From Fretibacterium fastidiosum (lineage in GTDB: Bacteria; Synergistota; Synergistia; Synergistales; Aminobacteriaceae): DNA of 64,000 nucleotides. Shown in pieces: positions 27,463 to 36,397 of this stretch (position 1 is its first letter; every line of letters begins with the position of its first letter). A program made the translations under genes and the position numbers. The stretch is from NCBI RefSeq assembly GCF_964642095.1, contig NZ_OZ209244.1, forward strand, positions 1,364,001 through 1,428,000. The letters run 5' to 3'. The notes under the pieces are model-generated. The model saw only the letters and a program-made list of their open reading frames with translations. It searched no databases and was not told the DNA's origin.

Positions 27463-28254
27463 GTGAAAGACCTGAGAAGGGAGTTTTGCGCGATCCTCGC
27501 GCTGGCGCTCGCCCTGACGGCCCTGTCCGCCGGTTCCGCGTCGGCGGCCCCGGTGGGGGCGATTCTGGTCCATCAGCCCGCCTACGACGGGATGAGCTTT
27601 TACGTCTATCAGCCCGTCGGCATCCCGGGCGGCTGGTACGTGACCTACGACAGCTATCCCGTCTGCAGAGGCCGGGACGGCGTCTGGCTCTACGGCGCCG
27701 TGAACGGGACCGTCATCACCCCCACCGCCTGCGTGGTGGGCTCCGTGCTCCCCTCGGCGGTGGGGCTCGTCCCCTGGGGGGGCGTCGTGCCGACGGCGGC
27801 CGTCATGCTGCCCTCGCCTTGCGCCCCCGCCGCGGTGATCCCCGGCCCCTTCGCGGCCATGGCGGGCGTGCCGGTGCCGGCGGTCGTCCCTCAGCCCGTT
27901 GTGGCGCCGGTCTGTGAGCCGGCGCACCCCGTGCCGGCGACCTTCCTGGCCATCGGAGGGTGGCGCGGGAGCGTGGACCGCGTGGGCGTCCTGAGGAAGC
28001 CGGCCATCCCCGTGGCGTGGCTGGGCAGGCGCCCGCAGGTCATCTACGCCTGGACGGGCCTTGCGTGGCGTCAGCTGAACGTGAGGGAGGGCGACAGCCC
28101 CCTCGCCGTCCTGCGCAATAACGCCTACGACCTGGCGCGGGCTGCGAACCGGGAGGGGGCCGGCTGGAACAACTCGGACACGGCCCTCCTGATCCGCTGC
28201 GCTGCGGCGTGGGGCTACGGCTGGATGGGCCAGATCCCGCTGGAGAGGTTTTGA
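27463..28254 (+). CDS. Exported protein of an unnamed paralogous family, member 1
   Basis: A 263-residue protein starting at GTG with AAGGAG about 10 bases upstream. A signal peptide ends near SASAA (about residue 30). The core shares with the next gene the patterns QPxYxGMxFYVYxP, WYVTYDxxPV, DGVWxYG, VVGSVxPS, then GSVDRxGVL, VIYAWTG and a C-terminal AWGYxWMG. A Pro/Val/Ala-rich insert lies in the middle. The family is unknown to me; tandem duplication with the next gene is clear. Confidence 0.65.
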   Translation: MKDLRREFCAILALALALTALSAGSASAAPVGAILVHQPAYDGMSFYVYQPVGIPGGWYVTYDSYPVCRGRDGVWLYGAVNGTVITPTACVVGSVLPSAVGLVPWGGVVPTAAVMLPSPCAPAAVIPGPFAAMAGVPVPAVVPQPVVAPVCEPAHPVPATFLAIGGWRGSVDRVGVLRKPAIPVAWLGRRPQVIYAWTGLAWRQLNVREGDSPLAVLRNNAYDLARAANREGAGWNNSDTALLIRCAAAWGYGWMGQIPLERF

Positions 28255-28261
28255 AGGGGCC

Positions 28262-29032
28262 ATGCGGTCGCGTTTAGGGCGCTTTGTCCCCGGCGGGGCG
28301 CTTCTGGCCCTCTTCCTGACGGCCCTGCCCCCCGCGGAGGCGAAGGTGTACGTGACGGAGCCCCTGCTGGTGGCCCAGCCCTCCTACGCGGGGATGCAGT
28401 TCTACGTCTTCCGGCCCTACAACATGCCGAAGGACTGGTACGTGACCTTCGACGGCTTCCCCGTCCGGAAGAACCCGGACGGCGTTTGGGTCTATGGGAC
28501 GTCCAACGGGCCGAACCTCACACCGACGAACTACATCGTGGGCTCCGTCGTGCCCTCCATGGCGGGCATCACCCCCTGGGTGCAGCCCGCGCAGATATCC
28601 GAGCTGCGCAAGCTCCCGACCCCCGAGATGATCGCCGTGCGGCAGTCCGCCCCGCCCGCCTCGAAGCTGGCCGCCGGGCAGGCCCACTCCACCTGGATAC
28701 CGGACTGGACCTACAACTCGCGCTTCATGGCGGTGGGGAACTGGAAGGGCAGCGTGGACCGCATGGGAGTGCTGCACAACCCCGCCGTGCCCATCGCCTG
28801 GCGCGGGACGTACCCGAAGGTCATCTACGCCTGGACGGGGTGCAGCTGGTATCAGATCAAGCCGAAGGAGTATCAGAGTCCGCTGGGGGCGCTGAAGGCG
28901 GAGCTCTACAGTCTGGTGCGGATGGTGAAGCACAACCGGTTCACCTGGTACGAGGAGGACATGCCCGTCCTGGCCCAGCAGGCCACCGCGTGGGGGTACT
29001 ACTGGATGGGGGAGGTCGTCCCGGAGCGATGA
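28262..29032 (+). CDS. Exported protein of the same paralogous family, member 2
   Basis: A 256-residue protein 7 bases after member 1, with a signal peptide ending near AEA-K (about residue 29). It repeats the same ordered motifs: AQPSYAGMQFYVFRP, DWYVTFDGFPV, DGVWVYG, VGSVVPS, GSVDRMGVLHNPAVPIAW, VIYAWTG and AWGYYWMG. The motif pairs may be two copies of one beta-rich module per protein. It overlaps the following gene by 4 bases. Function unknown; probably an envelope or surface protein. Confidence 0.65.
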   Translation: MRSRLGRFVPGGALLALFLTALPPAEAKVYVTEPLLVAQPSYAGMQFYVFRPYNMPKDWYVTFDGFPVRKNPDGVWVYGTSNGPNLTPTNYIVGSVVPSMAGITPWVQPAQISELRKLPTPEMIAVRQSAPPASKLAAGQAHSTWIPDWTYNSRFMAVGNWKGSVDRMGVLHNPAVPIAWRGTYPKVIYAWTGCSWYQIKPKEYQSPLGALKAELYSLVRMVKHNRFTWYEEDMPVLAQQATAWGYYWMGEVVPER

Positions 29033-29367
29033 GGGCCAAAGGGATGAAGATTGCCCTCCTGTCGGCGGCTCTGGCGACGGCGTCGGTGCGGGCCCTCGTC
29101 CCCTACGCGCCCCCCGCGGTGATCAACGAGTCGGACTGCCCCAGCGCCTTTGCGATGGACGTGCGCCCCAGGCGCAACCCCGGCTCCGTGGGGTCCGTGA
29201 CCGCGGACGGGTATCCCGTGCTGCTCCGCCCCTCCGGGGCGGCGTGGTACGTCATGCCGCACGGGATGCCCCTTCCGGACCCCGTCGTCCTGCGGGGGTA
29301 CCCCGGCGCGGACTTCTCTCCGGGCCCCGGTCCCGCCGCGGCGCCCCTTCCGGCGCCGGCCTATTAG
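29029..29367 (+). CDS. Small exported protein related to the preceding pair
   Basis: A 112-residue protein starting at ATGA overlapping the previous stop. It has an N-terminal hydrophobic segment (MKIALLSAALATASVRALV) and a shortened version of the family module: DGYPVLLRP, then AAWYVMPHGMPLPDPVV. The C-terminus is Pro/Ala/Gly-rich. The TAG stop overlaps the first bases of repeat copy C, so the repeat may have truncated a longer protein. No known family. Confidence 0.55.
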   Translation: MRAKGMKIALLSAALATASVRALVPYAPPAVINESDCPSAFAMDVRPRRNPGSVGSVTADGYPVLLRPSGAAWYVMPHGMPLPDPVVLRGYPGADFSPGPGPAAAPLPAPAY

Positions 29368-29569
29368 GGAAGCGCTGATTAATTTTCAAAAGTTGTTGAA
29401 AGCAATCAAGGATCATCAAACAAAGAGTATCCTTTAGCGCTTCCCTGAAATTTTAAAATGGGGCTACGCCCCAAGCCCCACGCGCTTCGCGCGGCCTGAT
29501 GAAGTTTCAGGCACTGAAGGGAGCCCATACGGTTGACAGTTCTCAACGACTTAATTCAGTGTTTCCTTA
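29366..29569. repeat. 200-bp family repeat, copy C
   Basis: A full-length copy: AGGGAAGCGCTGATTAA at the left, an internal AGCGCTTCCCT (11-bp perfect complement of the left end), then a GC hairpin segment, ending in CAGTGTTTCCTTA. Possible TTA duplications flank it. With copy B it encloses the exported-protein trio as an inverted pair. Confidence 0.85.
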
Positions 29570-29639
29570 GAATGGGCCGGAAGGTTGCGGACGCGATCTT
29601 TTCTCGTCATTAAGAAGCAATGAAAGGCGGTGATCTTTA

Positions 29640-30482
29640 ATGCTGGGTGCGATCGTCGGCGACGTCGTGGGGAGCCCCTACGAGTTCGATCGCAACAACG
29701 TCAAAACGACGGACTTCCCCCTCTTCTCCCCCCGTTCGAGGTTCACGGACGACACGGTGATGACCCTTGCCGTGGCGCAGGCCCTGATGGACGCCATGCC
29801 GGGCAGGGGAAAAGAGACGGACGAGGCGGTGCTGGAGGCAGCTCTGGTGCGGCGGATGCGCGAGTTCGGCAACCGCTTCCCCCACGCGGGGTACGGCTCT
29901 CGCTTCGCGATGTGGCTCACCATGCCGGACCCGAAGCCCTACAACAGCTTCGGCAACGGTTCCGCCATGCGGGTTTCCCCCGTGGCGTGGGCGTTCGACG
30001 ACCTGAGGGACGTGGAGCGCTATGCGGAGGTCACAGCGCGGGTGTCCCACAACCACCCCGAGGGCATCAAGGGCGCCAAGGCGACGGCCGCGGCCGTTCT
30101 GCTGGCGCGTTACGACTGTTCTCGCGATACGCTTCGGAAGTACGCGGCGGTCTGGTACGGCTACGACATGAGCCGCACCACGGACGAGATCCGTCCGGAC
30201 TATCACCATAAGGAGTCCTGCCAGGGGACGGTGCCCGAAGCCCTGACGGCCTTCCTCGAGGCCAGGGGCTTCGAGGAGGCCCTGCGCCTGGCCGTGTCCC
30301 TGGGGGGCGACAGCGATACCCTGGCGGCCATCACCTGCTCCATGGCGGAGGCCGCGTGGGACGTGCCGCCGGAGATCGCCGACCGGACGGCCGACCTCCT
30401 GGACCCCTTCCTGCGGGACGTGCTGGACCGGTGGGAGGGGTGGCGCGCCGGCGCCCTGCGGAGTCGTTCCCTGGAGTTTTGA
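29640..30482 (+). CDS. ADP-ribosylglycohydrolase family protein
   Basis: A 280-residue DraG/ARH-fold hydrolase that removes ADP-ribose from proteins or related substrates using two Mg2+ ions. Signatures are GAIVGDVVGSPYE at the N-terminus, FTDDTVMT (metal-binding Asp pair), GNGSAMR, VSHNHPEG, and GGDSDTLAAI at the C-terminus (second metal site). All metal ligands appear intact. No ADP-ribosyltransferase is nearby, so the substrate is unknown. Confidence 0.88.
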   Translation: MLGAIVGDVVGSPYEFDRNNVKTTDFPLFSPRSRFTDDTVMTLAVAQALMDAMPGRGKETDEAVLEAALVRRMREFGNRFPHAGYGSRFAMWLTMPDPKPYNSFGNGSAMRVSPVAWAFDDLRDVERYAEVTARVSHNHPEGIKGAKATAAAVLLARYDCSRDTLRKYAAVWYGYDMSRTTDEIRPDYHHKESCQGTVPEALTAFLEARGFEEALRLAVSLGGDSDTLAAITCSMAEAAWDVPPEIADRTADLLDPFLRDVLDRWEGWRAGALRSRSLEF

Positions 30483-30584
30483 GGACCGCCGGGGCAGGCC
30501 GTCCGTGCGTTTAAAGTTGTTGATTGGTGAAGCAGATGCGCCTTCGGGCGCGCAGGCAAATTCAGGAAAGGAAAAGGATGTCGT

Positions 30585-31025
30585 ATGGCAAAAAAAGGTG
30601 CCGTGTTTCAGTTGACCGCGGAGGAGCGGGACCCCTATTCCTTTGAGTTCACCGTGGGGCGTCACAAGCTCCTGATGAGCCGCACGATGAAGTCGGAGGA
30701 CCTGCCGGTGTCGGGCTTCTGTCCCGTGGACTTTCTGATGGCCGGCATTGCGGGCTGCGTGGGGATGACGATCCGCGACAGGCTGGAGGCCCGCGGCATC
30801 GCCTTCAGCGGGCTGCGGCTCGAGGCGGCGGGAACGCGAACGGAGGATTGGGAGAAGAACGGCCTGAACAGCGTCAGGACGAAGGTGTTCGTCACGACGG
30901 ACGCCCCGCTGGAGGAGGTGGAGGCGGCCGTGGCGGACGCGGAGGCCTCCTGCACGGTGCGCAGCACCATCGCGGACCCCCCGGCCTTCGAGACGGAGGT
31001 CGTCCTGGAGAAGCCGGAGGCGTGA
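30585..31025 (+). CDS. OsmC family protein
   Basis: A 146-residue OsmC/Ohr-fold protein. The first conserved cysteine is in FLMAGIAGCVGMTIRD (C58), and the second is in SCTVRSTI near residue 121; together they form the peroxidatic site that reduces organic hydroperoxides in Ohr/OsmC proteins. The short YhfA-like form is also found in sulfur-relay contexts, so peroxide reduction is not assured. The next gene starts 6 bases later. Confidence 0.8.
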   Translation: MAKKGAVFQLTAEERDPYSFEFTVGRHKLLMSRTMKSEDLPVSGFCPVDFLMAGIAGCVGMTIRDRLEARGIAFSGLRLEAAGTRTEDWEKNGLNSVRTKVFVTTDAPLEEVEAAVADAEASCTVRSTIADPPAFETEVVLEKPEA

Positions 31026-31030
31026 GCGTC

Positions 31031-31642
31031 ATGAGTGCGATCAAAAGGAAGATCGGTCCCCTCGCGCTGGCCCTGTCGCTGGCGGTCGCCCTGCTGGCGC
31101 TCCCCGCCGCGGCGGCCTGGGACGCCGGAGGCCGTTGGCTGATCAAGGGCACGGGGTACGGCGAGAAGTCGTCCGTGCGCCTCAGGCTTGCGCTGAACGG
31201 CTACATGGACATCAAAACGGCGACGAGCGGCGACGTGCGCTTCATGACGGGCTACGACCTCAACATGAGGCTGGATACGTCCCAGGTTGGGGTCAAGACC
31301 TGGACGGAGGAGATTCACGAGACGCTGCGCGTCCCGGTCCTCCTGCCGTCCCTCGACCCCACGGTGAACGAGCCGTTCAGGCTGCCTGCCGTGAGGGCGG
31401 AGGGGCTCACCTACGTCGTCACGCTGACGTCCGCCACGTCGGGGACGGTGGACATCTACGGGACGATCGACCTGGACGTCCTGGGCCGGACGGAGGTCAA
31501 CTCCAAGAGCGCCGTCTGGAAGGAGGGCACCAGTCGGCCGGACCTGGACGAAGACCTTGAGAGCGGCTGCAGCGCGGGGACGCCGTTCCTCGCCCTGGTG
31601 CTTCTGGCACCGCTCGCGGGCGTCCTCCGCAGGCGGCGGTAG
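31031..31642 (+). CDS. Exported protein with Synerg-CTERM-like tail
   Basis: A 203-residue protein with a signal peptide (IGPLALALSLAVALLALP, cleavage near AAA-W) and a predicted beta-rich mature domain (DAGGRWLIKGTGYGEKSS; TYVVTLTSATSGTVDIYGT). The C-terminus reads ESGCSAGTPFLALVLLAP then RRRR: a Gly-Cys, a hydrophobic stretch and a basic end, the same layout as the tail of the protease at 19083. It probably shares its sorting route. The ATG at 31031 is chosen; a GTG at 31022 overlapping the osmC stop is also possible. Confidence 0.65.
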   Translation: MSAIKRKIGPLALALSLAVALLALPAAAAWDAGGRWLIKGTGYGEKSSVRLRLALNGYMDIKTATSGDVRFMTGYDLNMRLDTSQVGVKTWTEEIHETLRVPVLLPSLDPTVNEPFRLPAVRAEGLTYVVTLTSATSGTVDIYGTIDLDVLGRTEVNSKSAVWKEGTSRPDLDEDLESGCSAGTPFLALVLLAPLAGVLRRRR

Positions 31643-31652
31643 ATCGACGAGT

Positions 31653-31709
31653 GGGGCGCACGTCCCCGCGGCCTTCGGCCGCGACCGGACGTGCGCCCCG
31701 TATTTTTTT
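31653..31709 (+). terminator. Strong terminator before the flagellar operon
   Basis: An outer 13-bp stem GGGGCGCACGTCC / GGACGTGCGCCCC with an inner CGCGGCC-TTC-GGCCGCG hairpin, then TATTTTTTT. The remaining 130 bases to flhA may hold its promoter (TGTACAAT near 31731), which is not certain. Confidence 0.85.
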
Positions 31710-31839
31710 GGCGTTTTTCGGCCCTTTCGTGTACAATTATCGAGATATGGCCTGAATATCATCGTGATGAGCGCGTCCTCATCCTCCTCGTCGCATTGCC
31801 GCGGAGGGTGAGGGCGGCCCTTGAGGAGGAGAGGTCGGG

Positions 31840-33981
31840 GTGGCGGAGACGGCGGCGGAACACTCCATGCTGAAGAAGGTCTTGAACTACTCGGACGTGG
31901 GCGTTGCCCTGCTGATGGTCCTGGTCGTCGTCATGATGGTCATCCCCCTCCCGACCTGGCTCATCGACGTCCTGCTCTCCGCCAACATCACGCTTGGCGT
32001 CGTCACCCTGCTGGTGACCTTCTACGTCAAGCGGGCGCTCGACCTCTCCGTGTTCCCGACGCTGCTCCTGATCGTCACCCTGTTCCGCCTGGCCCTGAAC
32101 GTCTCCACCACGCGCCTCATCCTGCTGAACGGCTACGCGGGAGAGTTGATCCTGGCCTTCGGAAACTTCGTGGTGGGGGGCAACTACGTCGTGGGCGTCG
32201 TCATGTTCCTGATCCTCGTGATCATTCAGATGCTGGTCATCACCAAGGGCGCGGAGCGCGTGGCGGAGGTGGCGGCCCGCTTCACCCTGGACGCCATGCC
32301 GGGCAAGCAGATGTCCATCGACGCGGACCTGAACTCCGGCCTGATCGACGAGCAGGGCGCCCGGACCCGTCGCCAGGAGATTCAGAAGGAGGCGGACTTC
32401 TACGGGGCCATGGACGGCGCCTCGAAGTTCGTCAAGGGGGACGCCGTGGCGGGGCTGATCATCACGATGATCAACATCGTGGGGGGGCTGTCCATCGGCG
32501 TCTTCATGCGGGACATGCCCGTCGAGCGCGCCGCCCAGGCCTACAGCCTCATGACGGTGGGGGACGGGCTGGTGGGGCAGATCCCGGCGCTGCTCTTCTC
32601 GACGGCCATGGGCGTCATCGTGACCCGGGCGGCCGCGGCCTCGGAGCTGGGGCCGGACATCGTCCAGGCCTTCACGCGCTACACCCGGCCCCTCTACCTG
32701 GGGTCTGCGATGCTCTTCGCCCTGGCCATGATCCCCGGCCTGCCGACGGCGCCCTTCCTGATGCTGGCCCTGCTGACGGGGATCACGGGCTACATGGTGG
32801 GGCGCGAGGAGACGGCCTCCGCCGTGGAGGCCTCCTCCCCCTCCGGTGAGCCGGGCGCGCCCGCTCCGGGCGCCGGCGCTCCGGCCGGAACGGGCACGGG
32901 GGCACCCGCCGCCGCGGCGGAACCCAAGGCCCCCCCCGCCTCCCCGGAGGAGGTCATGAAGCTCCTCACGGTGGAGCCCATGGAGGCGGAGATCGGCTAC
33001 GCCATCATCCCCCTCATCGACCCCGCCCAGGGCGGCGACATGCTGGACCGGATCGGGACCATCCGTAAGCAGATGGCCGTGGAGATGGGCATCGTCGTCC
33101 CCCCGATCCGCATCCGGGACAACATTCAGATCAAACCCACGGAGTACATCCTGCGCGTCAAGGGCGCGGAGGTGGGGCGCGGCGAGCTCCTGCCGGATCA
33201 CTACCTGGCCATGAACACCGGAGGCGTCGAGGAGGACCTGATCGGCGTTCCGACGAAGGAGCCCGCCTTCGGCCTGCCGGCCCTCTGGATATCCCCGGAC
33301 CTCCGCGACAAGGCCGAGGCCATGGGCTACACCGTCGTGGACGCCCCCTCCGTGCTGGCGACGCACCTCTCCGAGGTCATCCGCAAGAACGGGGCGGACC
33401 TGCTGACGCGGCAGGAGGTCAAGAAGCTGACGGACATGGTGAAGGAGTCGGCCCCCGCCGTCGTGGAGGAGCTCCTGGCCTCCCTGTCCCTCGGCGAGAT
33501 TCAGAAGGTGCTTCAGAACCTCATCCGGGAGCAGGTCCCCATCCGGGACCTGGTGACGATCTTCGAGGCGCTGGCGGACTACGGCAAGGCGTCCCGTAGC
33601 GTGGACTTCCTGACGGAGCGGGCGCGCGAGGCTTTGTCGCGACTGATCTCCCTCAAGATACAGGGGCCGGACGGCGTCATCACCGCCGCGACGCTCTCCC
33701 CCAACTGGGAGCAGCGGATCATGGCGGGAGTGGACGGCGACCTGGCGCGGGGCTGGCAGCTCAACATGGACCCCCGCGACGTGCAGAAGATGATTGCCGC
33801 GATCTCCCGCGCGGCGGATGACATGGTGATCAAGAACCTGCCCCCGGTGCTTCTGGTCCACCCGGACGTGCGCCTCATCGTCCGCCGGCTGATCGAGGGG
33901 TCGATATCGAACGTTTTTGTGGTATCGTACAATGAGATCGTGCACGGCGTGCAGATCAAGACGATGGGCATGGTGGAGTAG
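31840..33981 (+). CDS. flhA: Flagellar export apparatus protein FlhA
   Basis: A 713-residue type III export gate protein. The N-terminal half has about 8 membrane spans and the FHIPEP signature LFRLALNVSTTRLIL with GDGLVGQIPALL. A Pro/Ala/Gly-rich linker (about residues 325-365) joins the cytoplasmic domain that docks export chaperones. The GTG start follows GAGGAGGAGAGG at about 5 bases; an ATG 9 codons later is an alternative. It leads the flhA-flhF-flhG-pilZ-cheB-cheA-cheC-cheD-fliA cluster. Confidence 0.95.
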   Translation: MAETAAEHSMLKKVLNYSDVGVALLMVLVVVMMVIPLPTWLIDVLLSANITLGVVTLLVTFYVKRALDLSVFPTLLLIVTLFRLALNVSTTRLILLNGYAGELILAFGNFVVGGNYVVGVVMFLILVIIQMLVITKGAERVAEVAARFTLDAMPGKQMSIDADLNSGLIDEQGARTRRQEIQKEADFYGAMDGASKFVKGDAVAGLIITMINIVGGLSIGVFMRDMPVERAAQAYSLMTVGDGLVGQIPALLFSTAMGVIVTRAAAASELGPDIVQAFTRYTRPLYLGSAMLFALAMIPGLPTAPFLMLALLTGITGYMVGREETASAVEASSPSGEPGAPAPGAGAPAGTGTGAPAAAAEPKAPPASPEEVMKLLTVEPMEAEIGYAIIPLIDPAQGGDMLDRIGTIRKQMAVEMGIVVPPIRIRDNIQIKPTEYILRVKGAEVGRGELLPDHYLAMNTGGVEEDLIGVPTKEPAFGLPALWISPDLRDKAEAMGYTVVDAPSVLATHLSEVIRKNGADLLTRQEVKKLTDMVKESAPAVVEELLASLSLGEIQKVLQNLIREQVPIRDLVTIFEALADYGKASRSVDFLTERAREALSRLISLKIQGPDGVITAATLSPNWEQRIMAGVDGDLARGWQLNMDPRDVQKMIAAISRAADDMVIKNLPPVLLVHPDVRLIVRRLIEGSISNVFVVSYNEIVHGVQIKTMGMVE

Positions 33982-34044
33982 GCCGGGAGGACGGGGGCGC
34001 CGGCGCGGCGGTCAACTCGAAGATTGCAGGGGTGGGGACGGACG

Positions 34045-35493
34045 ATGCGGGTGGTCAATCAGATTACTTTCGAGGCGAAGGACGACGCCGACGCGATGCG
34101 CCTGGCCGTGGAGCGGCTGGGGCCGAACGCGGTGATCTTCTCCACGCGCACGGTGAGGACCGGAGGCGTGCTGGGCTTCTTTCAGCGCACGGCGCTTTTG
34201 GTCACCGCCGGGATCATCGAGGACAACGCGGAGGAGGGCAGGGCGAAGCCCAGGCCCCGGACGAAGGAGGCGCGCGACGACGGCACGACGAGGCGGGAGA
34301 ACCTGATCGCCTTTCAGAAGCTCATGGAGTTCAGGGACAGGACGTCGGGCGGCGCGGCCAGGGCTCCGGTGGGGGAGGAGGGGTACCGCCCCCATGGCGC
34401 GGACGGCAACTCGCCGGAGGGCGACCGGGTGCAGATATCCCAGGAGGGGCTGCGCAGCGCCTATGGGCTGAGGCAGCCGGATGCCGCATCGCCCTCGTCT
34501 CCCGCTCCGGCTCCCTCCGCGCCGTCCCTCTCCGCGGGGGACGCGAAGAAGTTGATGGACGAGGTGGGGGCCCTCTCTCAGCGCGTGGAGGCCCTCTTCG
34601 CGCGGTTGGCCGCGGACGAGGGGCAGGCCCGGCCTCGGGTCGAGGAGGCTGCGGCTCCGGAGCCTCCGTCGTTTCATGCAGGGCTTCCGACGGCTCCCGT
34701 CGCGGAAGAAGCCGGGCTGAGCGCCGAGGACCGGGAGATCGAGCAGCGCCTGCGGGCCTCGGAGGTGGACGAGAAGTACGTCCGGAAGCTCCTGGCCGGC
34801 TATGGCGCCACCGACCGCTCCCAGCCCTTCACGGACTGGCTGGCCTTGCAGATCGCCTGCTCCGGGGACGGCGGCGGGGACGCCGTGGGAGGGCGCAAGG
34901 TGATGCTGCTGGGGTCCACGGGGGTCGGCAAGACCACGACCATCGCCAAGCTGGCGGCCATTCAGGCGCTTCTGGAGCACCGCAGCGTCCTGCTCCTCAC
35001 GAGCGACACCTACCGCATTGCCGCGGTGGACCAGCTGCGCACCTATGCTAAGATATTGGGGGTGCCCATCGAGGTCGTCTTCGAGGCGGAGGCGCTGGAG
35101 TCCATCCTGAGCGGGCACGAGGGCGCCGACCTCGTGCTGCTGGACACGGCGGGGCGCGCCCAGAGGGACGCGAAGACCCTTGAGGTCTTCGAGTCCCTCT
35201 ACGAGGCGTTTCAGCCGGATGCGGTGCATCTGGTGCTGGCGGCGAACATGAAGTACCGGGACATGCTGGACGTGACGAGGCGCCTGCCCGACATCCCGAT
35301 CTCCCACCTGCTCTTCACCAAGCTGGACGAGACGGTCAGCTATGGAGCCATCTTCAACGTTCAGCAGGAGATGGGGCTTCCGGTGTCCTTCCTGACGGCG
35401 GGACAGAACGTGCCGAAGGACATCGAGGTGGCCACGGGCGCCCGCATCGCGGATTTCCTGATGACGCCGGAAGGGGAGCGCCTGACGGCATGA
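34045..35493 (+). CDS. flhF: Flagellar biosynthesis SRP-type GTPase FlhF
   Basis: A 482-residue protein. The N-terminal B domain (RVVNQITFEAKDDADAM) is followed by a Pro/Ala/Glu-rich variable linker and a C-terminal NG domain with GSTGVGKTTT (P-loop), LLLTSDTYRIAAVDQLRTYA, LLDTAGRAQRD (G3) and the TKLDE element (G4). FlhF sets flagellar position and number. ATG at 34045 is preferred to an upstream TTG because GGGGTGGGG precedes it. It overlaps flhG by 4 bases. Confidence 0.93.
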   Translation: MRVVNQITFEAKDDADAMRLAVERLGPNAVIFSTRTVRTGGVLGFFQRTALLVTAGIIEDNAEEGRAKPRPRTKEARDDGTTRRENLIAFQKLMEFRDRTSGGAARAPVGEEGYRPHGADGNSPEGDRVQISQEGLRSAYGLRQPDAASPSSPAPAPSAPSLSAGDAKKLMDEVGALSQRVEALFARLAADEGQARPRVEEAAAPEPPSFHAGLPTAPVAEEAGLSAEDREIEQRLRASEVDEKYVRKLLAGYGATDRSQPFTDWLALQIACSGDGGGDAVGGRKVMLLGSTGVGKTTTIAKLAAIQALLEHRSVLLLTSDTYRIAAVDQLRTYAKILGVPIEVVFEAEALESILSGHEGADLVLLDTAGRAQRDAKTLEVFESLYEAFQPDAVHLVLAANMKYRDMLDVTRRLPDIPISHLLFTKLDETVSYGAIFNVQQEMGLPVSFLTAGQNVPKDIEVATGARIADFLMTPEGERLTA

Positions 35494-36395
35494 ACGCCGC
35501 CGGGGATCAGGCCGGGGAGCTTCGCCGCCTCGTCAAGGAGAAGCGTCAGGCGGCCCGCCGGCGGGGCCGTCTGCGGACCGTCGCCGTCCTCAGCGGCAAG
35601 GGGGGCGTGGGAAAGAGCAACCTGGCGCTGTCCCTGGCCTGCGCCATGGCGGATCGCGACAAGCGGGTCGTCATCATGGACGCGGACCTCGGCCTGGCGA
35701 ACCTGGACCTCCTCTGTGGGGTCAGCCCGCGGCACGACCTGTCGCACCTGGTGGAGGGCAGCCGCGGCCTGACGGAGGTGCTGACGCCCGTCCCACGGGA
35801 GGAGCGCGTGACGCTGCTGTCGGGGGGCGTGGGGCTGAAGGCCATGGCGGACCTCGACGACGACGCGCTGCAGCGGGTGTTCGGTGCACTGGAGGACCTC
35901 GAATCCCGTGCGGACCTGCTGATCCTGGACACGGGGGCGGGCATCCACCACGGGGTGCTGGCTTTCGCCCATGCGGCGGACCTGACGCTCCTGGTCACGA
36001 CGCCGGAGCCCACCTCGGTGCGGGACGCCTACGGGGTCATCAAGTCCCTGGGGTCTGCGGAAGAAGGGGGGGAGCTCCTGCTGGTCGTCAACATGGCGGG
36101 CAGCAGGGCGGAGGCGCTGGATGTGGCGGACCGTATCCGCAGGGCGGCTGCGCGGTTTCTGGGGCGCTCTCCCTCCTACCTGGGCTGTGTGCTGCGGGAT
36201 GCGTGCGTCGAGCGGGCGGTGCGCGGTCGGGGGATATTTTACCGCGCCTCGCCCTCCTCGTCGGCGTCGCGCTGCGTCGGGGAGCTGGCGGATGCGCTGC
36301 TTCAATGGGGGGAGGAAGGGCCGGTGCCACGCGAGGCGAGGGGGCTGAGGTCCTTTTTTCTGAGGCTGGCACGGGGCTTTTTTATGGAGAAATGA
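35490..36395 (+). CDS. flhG: MinD-like ATPase FlhG (YlxH)
   Basis: A 301-residue ParA/MinD-family ATPase that activates the FlhF GTPase and limits flagellar number. The deviant Walker A reads SGKGGVGKSN, followed by VIMDADLGLANLDLL and LLILDTGAGIH. The N-terminal basic segment (RRLVKEKRQAARRR) resembles the DQAxxLR-type FlhF activator helix. The C-terminus includes a possible amphipathic membrane-targeting helix (FFLRLARGFFMEK). The start overlaps the flhF stop (ATGA). Confidence 0.92.
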   Translation: MNAAGDQAGELRRLVKEKRQAARRRGRLRTVAVLSGKGGVGKSNLALSLACAMADRDKRVVIMDADLGLANLDLLCGVSPRHDLSHLVEGSRGLTEVLTPVPREERVTLLSGGVGLKAMADLDDDALQRVFGALEDLESRADLLILDTGAGIHHGVLAFAHAADLTLLVTTPEPTSVRDAYGVIKSLGSAEEGGELLLVVNMAGSRAEALDVADRIRRAAARFLGRSPSYLGCVLRDACVERAVRGRGIFYRASPSSSASRCVGELADALLQWGEEGPVPREARGLRSFFLRLARGFFMEK

Positions 36396-36397
36396 CG

